A stretch of DNA of 9,937 nt. It comes from Acidobacteriota bacterium. GTDB lineage: Bacteria; Acidobacteriota; Aminicenantia; UBA2199. The position numbers and the translations under genes were made by a program. The DNA lies in assembly GCA_028749105.1 (NCBI GenBank), contig JAQUQF010000045.1:1-9937 (forward strand). The letters are read 5' to 3'. Below, in pieces: positions 5,817-9,937 of this stretch. Each line of letters begins with the position of its first letter. Within the stretch, counting starts at the first letter, position 1. The notes under the pieces were generated by a model. It saw nothing but the letters and a program-made list of their open reading frames with translations, searched no databases and was not told the DNA's origin.

Positions 5817-6380
5817 CTAATCCCAGCGCAGCTCGAACTCCGAGACCGGCTGGAAATTCGTCAGCGATTTGGTGATCTCCACCTTCACGTTCTTGCCGCC
5901 CGAGATCTCCAGGGAGCGCTCCATCCAGCCGCAGATGCGGAATTCGGTGGACTTGTCCAGCTCCGGGAAATGGCTGATGCGCACCAGGCAGAACTTCTGG
6001 TCGCTCATCGGCACGGTGATGGTGCAGGGGCGATAATAGGAGGAGAGGTATTCGCCGGCCTTTTCGACCAGCGTGTTGGTCTTGGGGATCTTGACCAGAA
6101 GCTTGAGCACGCCATGGAAGCGGTTGTCGGCGCTCATGCGCCCGATATCCCAGGCAGCCTTCTTCATGTCCCAGTCATAGAATAGCTGGGCGATGTTGGC
6201 CATGGGCTCGATCAGCATCTCCTTCAGTGGGAACCACGCTTCCGGGTTGATCTCGGATGTGTATATCCTGCGGGCGCCGGGCGAGATCAGCTCCAGCCAC
6301 TTCTTCAACCCATATTGGCCGAACTTGTCCAGGATCATCTTGGGGGTCGATGCGATGACAACGCCTTTGACTTCGGTCAT
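5817..6380 (-). CDS. Conserved-looking hypothetical protein (possible DUF2378/heme-NO-binding-like fold)
   Basis: A 187-residue soluble protein with no signal peptide or membrane segment. I do not recognise it firmly. The N-terminal part (VKGVVIASTPKMILDKFG, then a helix through KKWLELIS, and INPEAWFPLKEM) and the tail (FRICGWMERSLEISGGKNV) remind me of DUF2378/V4R/heme-NO-binding-like proteins, in which a helical N-terminus is followed by a beta-sheet ending in a 'G-W/E' segment. There is no obvious catalytic motif. It has three histidines/cysteines of possible note (C119, C131, C150) but no metal-binding spacing. AGGAGGAGG (plus-strand 6385-6393) four bases before the ATG fixes the start; the open frame continues upstream through folE in another frame, but that is only a shadow. 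It lies 41 bp after folE and is probably the last gene of the larC-folE operon. Confidence 0.75.
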   Translation of the reverse strand: MTEVKGVVIASTPKMILDKFGQYGLKKWLELISPGARRIYTSEINPEAWFPLKEMLIEPMANIAQLFYDWDMKKAAWDIGRMSADNRFHGVLKLLVKIPKTNTLVEKAGEYLSSYYRPCTITVPMSDQKFCLVRISHFPELDKSTEFRICGWMERSLEISGGKNVKVEITKSLTNFQPVSEFELRWD

Positions 6381-6384
6381 GTTT

Positions 6385-6393
6385 CCTCCTCCT
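6385..6393 (-). promoter_or_regulatory. Strong ribosome binding site of the 5817-6380 gene
   Basis: AGGAGGAGG on the minus strand, four bases before ATG 6380-6378. It decides the start against a much longer open frame running back to 6833, which overlaps folE out of frame. Confidence 0.8.
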
Positions 6394-6421
6394 GCATTTC
6401 CAGTCTCTCCTTGCCGGCGGC

Positions 6422-7000
6422 TCAGCGGCTTTCGGGGGTCATCATCAGCGACATGGCCTCCTGGCGCGGCCCGAGGTTTTCGCGGAACACCCCGCGCACG
6501 GCCGAGGTGATGGTCAGCGAGCCCGGCTTCTTCACGCCGCGCATGGTCATGCACAGGTGCTCGGCCTTGATGACCACCATGACGCCCATGGGATCGAGGG
6601 CCTGCACCAGGTAGTCGGCGATCTGCTTGGTCAGCCGCTCCTGCAGCTGCAGCCGCCGGGCCAGGTAGTCGACAAGGTAGCCGAGGTTGTTCAGGCCGAT
6701 GATGCGCCCCTTCTTGGGAATATAGGCGATGCTCGCCCTGCCCGAGAAGGGGAGCAGGTGGTGCTCGCACATCGAATAGATGGGGATATCCTTGAGGATG
6801 ACCATCTCGTCGTGCTTCTCCTCGGTCAGGCACTTCAGAAAATCAGCCGGCTCCTTGCCGGTGCCCGAGAGCACCTCGGCGAACATGGACGCCGCGCGCT
6901 GCGGCGTCTCTTTCAGCCGTTGTGAACCGGCGTCCTCGCCGATGCCCTCCAAAACCAGCGCGACGCCGCGCTTAATCTTTTCCAGGTCCATGCTCTTCAT
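6422..7000 (-). CDS. folE: GTP cyclohydrolase I
   Basis: A 192-residue cytoplasmic enzyme that converts GTP to 7,8-dihydroneopterin triphosphate, the first step of folate, biopterin and some deazapurine pathways. The family is a zinc-dependent homodecamer. Zinc ligands can be read: C78 and H81 in YSMCEHHLLPF, and C150 in AEHLCMTMRGV; H80 and H148 match the conserved active-site histidines. ETPQR (31-35) and ARRLQLQERLTKQIAD (114-129) are family signatures. Length is typical. The start at ATG 7000 has GGAGG (plus-strand 7007-7011) six bases upstream, inside the end of larC; ATG 6991 is possible but worse placed. The gene overlaps the end of larC by 29 bp, so translation is probably coupled. 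Confidence 0.96.
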   Translation of the reverse strand: MKSMDLEKIKRGVALVLEGIGEDAGSQRLKETPQRAASMFAEVLSGTGKEPADFLKCLTEEKHDEMVILKDIPIYSMCEHHLLPFSGRASIAYIPKKGRIIGLNNLGYLVDYLARRLQLQERLTKQIADYLVQALDPMGVMVVIKAEHLCMTMRGVKKPGSLTITSAVRGVFRENLGPRQEAMSLMMTPESR

Positions 7001-8156
7001 GAATGGCCTCCAGCACCAGCCGCAGGGCTTCCTTGGCCGTCAGCTTCCGCTCGGCGGCCAGGCGGCAGACGTCGTCGAACTCGGGCTTGACGTTCGTCGT
7101 GCATCCCTCCGCGGAGGCGAACTTCAAGCGCACATCGCAGCCGGCCACGCGCACGGAGCGCGTCTCGCGCTTCAGGACGATGCGGTCGGAAAAGCGCTGG
7201 CGCAGGCCGATGGCCGTGCTCTCCGCGAAAATCGCGGCGGTCACCTTATTGCGCACGTCATCGCGGCACAGAACGGTCAGCTGGAATCCCGGGCGCCCCT
7301 TCTTCATCAGCAGCGGGGCGATGAAAACGTCCAGGGCGCCGGCCTGGACGATCTTGTCGGAGGCATGGGCGAGCAGCTCGGGGCTGATGTCGTCCAGGCA
7401 GGTTTCCAGCACCCAGACGCCGTCGTCCGCCGCCTCGGCGTCCCTCTCCTCCAGGACGACCCGCAGCAGATTGGGCGTCGAGGCGAACGACTTGTGGCCG
7501 CAGCCATAGCCCGCCTTGAGCGGGCGGACCGAGCGGCCGGCTCCGGCCTGGCGGCCGCAGGTGGTCAGGATCGCCGCCGCTGTCGGGGTGAGCAGCTCGT
7601 CCTCGATCTCCCCGGCGCGGCAGGCAAGCCCCTGGACCAGGCGCAGCACGGCCGGCGGCGGCACCGGCAGCACGCCGTGCCGCGTGCGCACGCTGCCGCT
7701 GCCGGTGACCAGGGTGGTGAAAAAGATCGGGCAGCGCTCCAGCTTTTCCCAGAGCCAGCAGAAGCCCAGGATGTCGACCAGCGAGTCATCGGCGCCGACC
7801 TCGTGCAGGTGGACATCCTTCAGGTCCTCGCCGTGGACGGCCGCCTCGGCCTCGAAGATGGCCCTGAAGATGAGGCCGGCGTCGGCGCGGACACCCGGCG
7901 AGAGGGGAGCGGCGGCGATGAACGACTCGATCTCGCCCCAGCCGACGGCGTGGCTAGTCGGCGGCGCCTCGATGGTGACCTGCTTGCAGCGCAGGTGGTT
8001 CTTCTCGGTGCTGGCGACGTCGACGGTCACGGGGAGGCCGATGTTTTCGAATGTCTCCTTGAACTCCCGGCCGTTGTCGAGCAGGTCGATCAGGGAGGCA
8101 AGGATCATATCGCCGGAAGCCCCGCACTCGGTCTGGAACAGCAGTTCGCGCGCCAT
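6972..8156 (-). CDS. larC: Nickel-pincer cofactor biosynthesis protein LarC (DUF111 family)
   Basis: A 394-residue single-frame protein. LarC is a CTP-dependent cyclometallase that inserts nickel into the pyridinium dithiocarboxylic mononucleotide precursor, giving the nickel-pincer nucleotide used by lactate racemase and related enzymes. Visible family motifs: CGASGDM (11-17), HLHEVGADDSLVDI (116-129), RHGVLPVPPPAV (159-170), ELLTPTAAAIL (187-197), LETCLDDISPE (250-260, usually ETN), and MKKGRPG (284-290). In Lactiplantibacillus plantarum the protein is made from larC1/larC2 by programmed frameshifting; here it is one uninterrupted gene. LarB, LarE and LarA are not in this window. Start ATG 8156 lies six bases after a TATAAA -10 box. 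It is the first gene of an apparent operon with folE, and is divergent from pgi. Confidence 0.93.
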   Translation of the reverse strand: MARELLFQTECGASGDMILASLIDLLDNGREFKETFENIGLPVTVDVASTEKNHLRCKQVTIEAPPTSHAVGWGEIESFIAAAPLSPGVRADAGLIFRAIFEAEAAVHGEDLKDVHLHEVGADDSLVDILGFCWLWEKLERCPIFFTTLVTGSGSVRTRHGVLPVPPPAVLRLVQGLACRAGEIEDELLTPTAAAILTTCGRQAGAGRSVRPLKAGYGCGHKSFASTPNLLRVVLEERDAEAADDGVWVLETCLDDISPELLAHASDKIVQAGALDVFIAPLLMKKGRPGFQLTVLCRDDVRNKVTAAIFAESTAIGLRQRFSDRIVLKRETRSVRVAGCDVRLKFASAEGCTTNVKPEFDDVCRLAAERKLTAKEALRLVLEAIHEEHGPGKD

Positions 8157-8162
8157 GATCCC

Positions 8163-8191
8163 TTTATACCTGATTGGTCCTGCGCCGTCAA
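8163..8191 (-). promoter_or_regulatory. Sigma70-type promoter of the larC operon (possibly leaderless)
   Basis: Minus strand: -35 TTGACG (8186-8191), 17-bp spacer, -10 TATAAA (8163-8168). The -10 ends six bases before the larC ATG, so the predicted transcript starts at or almost at the start codon. An AAGGG overlaps this stretch and would act as a ribosome binding site only if transcription began further upstream. Confidence 0.65.
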
Positions 8192-8203
8192 GCTGCTTTG
8201 CGG

Positions 8204-8233
8204 TTGACTTTGGCCGGAGGCTTCGTGTATAAA
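8204..8233 (+). promoter_or_regulatory. Sigma70-type promoter of pgi
   Basis: -35 TTGACT (8204-8209), 18-bp spacer, -10 TATAAA (8228-8233). Expected start near 8240, giving a very short leader that still contains GGAGG. Its -35 lies only 12 bp from the larC -35 on the opposite strand, so the two divergent promoters are back to back. Confidence 0.65.
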
Positions 8234-8235
8234 GC

Positions 8236-8245
8236 GGGGAGGAGG
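8236..8245 (+). promoter_or_regulatory. Ribosome binding site of pgi
   Basis: A purine run GCGGGGAGGAGG ends at 8245. GGAGG at 8241-8245 is six bases from ATG 8252 and directly abuts ATG 8246, so 8252 is the preferred start. Confidence 0.75.
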
Positions 8246-8251
8246 ATGTCC

Positions 8252-9880
8252 ATGAGCAGGGAGAGCCGGTCCCAGATGCCCGAATGGCAGGCGTTGCAGA
8301 AGCACGCAGTCAAGATCGGCCAAGCGAGTCTGCGCGACCTGTTTGCCTCCGACCCCGGCCGGGGGAGCCGCTTTGCAGCCGAGGGTGCGGGCATTTACCT
8401 CGATTATTCCCGCAACCCGGTCACGGGCGAGACCATGGAGCAGCTTCTTGCCCTGGCCCGGGCCTGCGACCTCGAAGACGAGATCAGCAGGATGTTCGCC
8501 GCTGAAAAGATCAACGAGACCGAGAACCGCCCCGTGCTGCATTGGGCGCTGCGCGACTTCTCCGGCCTGCCGGTCCTGGTCGACGGGCAGGACGTCATGC
8601 CCGGCGTCCTCAAGATGCGCGAGCGCATGGCCGCCGCCGCCGCGAGGATCCGCTCGGGGCGCTGGCTGGGCGCCAGTGGCAAGCCGCTGACCCATGTCGT
8701 CTGCCTGGGCATCGGCGGCTCCGATCTCGGCCCCAGGATGGCCTGCACGGCGTTGCAGCCCTATGCGCAGCATGACCTGCATATCCAATTCGTCTCCAAC
8801 CTCGACCCGGCGGACCTGGCCCAGGCGCTGCGGCCGCTGCAGCCGGAGCGCACCCTGTTCATCATCGCCTCCAAGACCTTCACCACCCAGGAGACCATGG
8901 CCAACGCCGCCCACGCCCGGGCCTGGCTCATGGATCATTTCCAGAACCCGGCCGCCCTGGGCGGCCATTACGCCGCCGTGACCGCCAACCCGGCCGCGGC
9001 GCGGGACTTCGGCATCGCCGCCGCGAACATCTTTGAATTTTGGGCATGGGTGGGCGGGCGCTATTCGCTGGCCTCCGCGGTCGGGCTGCCCCTGATGATG
9101 GCCATTGGCCCGGAGCGCTTCGAGGAGCTGTTGCGCGGCTATTGGGAGATGGACGGCCATTTCCGCGACACCCCCTTCGCCGGGAACCTGCCGGTGCTGC
9201 TCGCCCTGCTGGGGATCTGGCATGCCGACTTCATGGGGGCGCGCACCCATGCCGTTCTCCCTTACGCGCAAAACCTGGAGCGCTTCCCCGCCTACCTGCA
9301 GCAGCTGGAGATGGAGTCGAGCGGCAAGGGCGTCGACCGCAGCGGCGCGCCAGTCGACTACCCGACCGGTCCGGTCATCTGGGGCGAGCCCGGCACCAAC
9401 GGCCAGCACGCGTTCTTCCAACTCCTGCACCAGGGCACGCAGGCGGTCCCCTGCGACTTCATCGGCTTCCGCCGCTCGCCGAGCCCGTTCCGCGACCACC
9501 ATGAGCAGCTGCTGGCCAACATGTTCGCCCAGGGGCAGGCGCTGGCTTTCGGCCGGACCCGCGCCGAGCTCGAGCGTGAAAGCGTACCGGCGGCGCAGCT
9601 TCGTTTCCGCGAGTTCGCCGGCAACCGACCCAGCAACACCATCCTGGCCGATGAGCTCACCCCCGCCGCTCTGGGCAGGTTCATCGCCCTCTACGAGCAC
9701 AAGGTGTTCGTCCAGGGGGTGATCTGGGACGTGTTCAGCTTCGATCAGTGGGGCGTGGAACTGGGCAAGGTGCTGGCCAAGCGGATCCTGCCGCAGTTGT
9801 CGGCGACGGGGCCGGTCTCCGGCCACGACTCCTCCACCGCCGGCCTGATCGAGGCGATCCGCCGGTTCAGGACGCGCTGA
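8252..9880 (+). CDS. pgi: Glucose-6-phosphate isomerase
   Basis: A 542-residue cytoplasmic enzyme interconverting glucose-6-phosphate and fructose-6-phosphate in glycolysis and gluconeogenesis. Two SIS-type domains are present. Readable motifs: LGIGGSDLGPRM (phosphate-binding loop), ASKTFTTQETM, FWAWVGGRYSLASAVG (family signature 1), MESSGK with catalytic E355, GTNGQHAFFQLLHQG with H386, and IWDVFSFDQWGVELGK (signature 2) with K506. Counting from ATG 8252 puts E355 and H386 at the same numbers as in the E. coli enzyme; the lysine corresponds to E. coli K514. Length is normal for the long bacterial/eukaryotic type. An open frame extends upstream to 8174 but covers the promoter and is not coding. 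The gene is divergent from larC with its own promoter. Confidence 0.97.
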   Translation: MSRESRSQMPEWQALQKHAVKIGQASLRDLFASDPGRGSRFAAEGAGIYLDYSRNPVTGETMEQLLALARACDLEDEISRMFAAEKINETENRPVLHWALRDFSGLPVLVDGQDVMPGVLKMRERMAAAAARIRSGRWLGASGKPLTHVVCLGIGGSDLGPRMACTALQPYAQHDLHIQFVSNLDPADLAQALRPLQPERTLFIIASKTFTTQETMANAAHARAWLMDHFQNPAALGGHYAAVTANPAAARDFGIAAANIFEFWAWVGGRYSLASAVGLPLMMAIGPERFEELLRGYWEMDGHFRDTPFAGNLPVLLALLGIWHADFMGARTHAVLPYAQNLERFPAYLQQLEMESSGKGVDRSGAPVDYPTGPVIWGEPGTNGQHAFFQLLHQGTQAVPCDFIGFRRSPSPFRDHHEQLLANMFAQGQALAFGRTRAELERESVPAAQLRFREFAGNRPSNTILADELTPAALGRFIALYEHKVFVQGVIWDVFSFDQWGVELGKVLAKRILPQLSATGPVSGHDSSTAGLIEAIRRFRTR

Positions 9881-9937
9881 ACGCCAGCTCGGCGTCGGCC
9901 GCGAACGGACGCTCCGGGCCGCGACGGGCGGCGGCGG
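9867..9937 (-). CDS. Possible C-terminus of a convergent gene (5' part outside window)
   Basis: The minus-strand frame ending at TGA 9869-9867 is open to the window edge and reads ...RRGPERPFAADAELAFSAS. Its codons are strongly GC-ending and look more gene-like than the other two frames. It would overlap the end of pgi by 14 bp. With only 22 codons the product cannot be named, and in DNA this GC-rich an open frame of this length carries little weight. Confidence 0.35.
   Translation of the reverse strand, partial: AAARRGPERPFAADAELAFSAS

Noticed and set aside
6381..6833. N-terminal extension of the 5817-6380 gene back to 6833
   Set aside because: The extension overlaps folE out of frame, is Arg/Ala/Pro-rich, and a strong ribosome binding site sits directly before ATG 6380.
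6780..8207. 475-codon plus-strand open frame opposite folE and larC
   Set aside because: Antisense shadow of two well-supported genes with biased composition and no recognisable domain.
8174..8251. Longer pgi start at 8174
   Set aside because: The extension would cover the pgi promoter and ribosome binding site; the 8252 start also reproduces E. coli active-site numbering.
9020..9080. Asp to Ala change in Pgi signature 1 (FWAWVGGRYS)
   Set aside because: The usual residue is Asp, but it is not catalytic, and E355, H386 and K506 are all intact.
8105..9826. 573-codon minus-strand open frame opposite pgi
   Set aside because: It lies antisense to an unmistakable pgi, has low-complexity Arg/Gly/Ala/Gln-rich composition and no motif; long antisense frames are expected from strong GC bias at third positions.

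Overview
The window is a high-GC bacterial chromosomal segment in which eight genes are clear and one more is partly visible at each end. Every gene has strong third-position GC bias and compact spacing. SppA, an MglA-type GTPase fragment, FolE, LarC and Pgi point to a Gram-negative-type, free-living bacterium. Short AT-rich intergenic tandem arrays, built on TTGGNNN, GTRAYGC and GTGRTA units, are of a kind I associate with environmental Deltaproteobacteria, Acidobacteriota/Aminicenantes and similar genomes. That placement rests on memory and is weak. I see no phage, transposase, CRISPR or plasmid functions.

Layout. (1) Positions 1-1486, plus strand: the C-terminus of an MglA/Arf-like small GTPase, followed with zero spacing and in the same frame by an unusual radical SAM protein. 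That protein has a SPASM-like cysteine cluster in front of the radical SAM core and a beta-sandwich-like tail. (2) 1502-2740, minus strand: a fold-type I aminotransferase resembling 2-aminoadipate aminotransferase (LysN), with a good sigma70-type promoter. (3) 2741-2982: an intergenic region with heptanucleotide tandem arrays and divergent promoters. (4) 2983-3831, plus strand: an EamA/DMT-family transporter, probably made from a leaderless mRNA. (5) 3832-4054: an intergenic region with a composite inverted repeat of about 130 bp and a perfect dyad over the sppA -10 box. (6) 4055-5743, plus strand: membrane-anchored signal peptide peptidase SppA with an intact Ser/Lys dyad. (7) 8156 down to 5817, minus strand: a probable operon larC - folE - hypothetical gene. 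(8) 8252-9880, plus strand: glucose-6-phosphate isomerase, transcribed divergently from larC. (9) 9867-9937, minus strand: possibly the end of a convergent gene.

How the genes relate. Most are unrelated housekeeping functions: amino-acid metabolism, transport, membrane proteolysis, nickel-pincer cofactor synthesis, folate/pterin synthesis and glycolysis. The GTPase/radical SAM pair and the larC-folE-hypothetical cluster look co-transcribed. I found no convincing new defence or mobile system. The points most worth a second look are the architecture of the radical SAM protein, the repeat arrays, the dyad over the sppA promoter, and two promoters whose -10 box lies six bases before an ATG.
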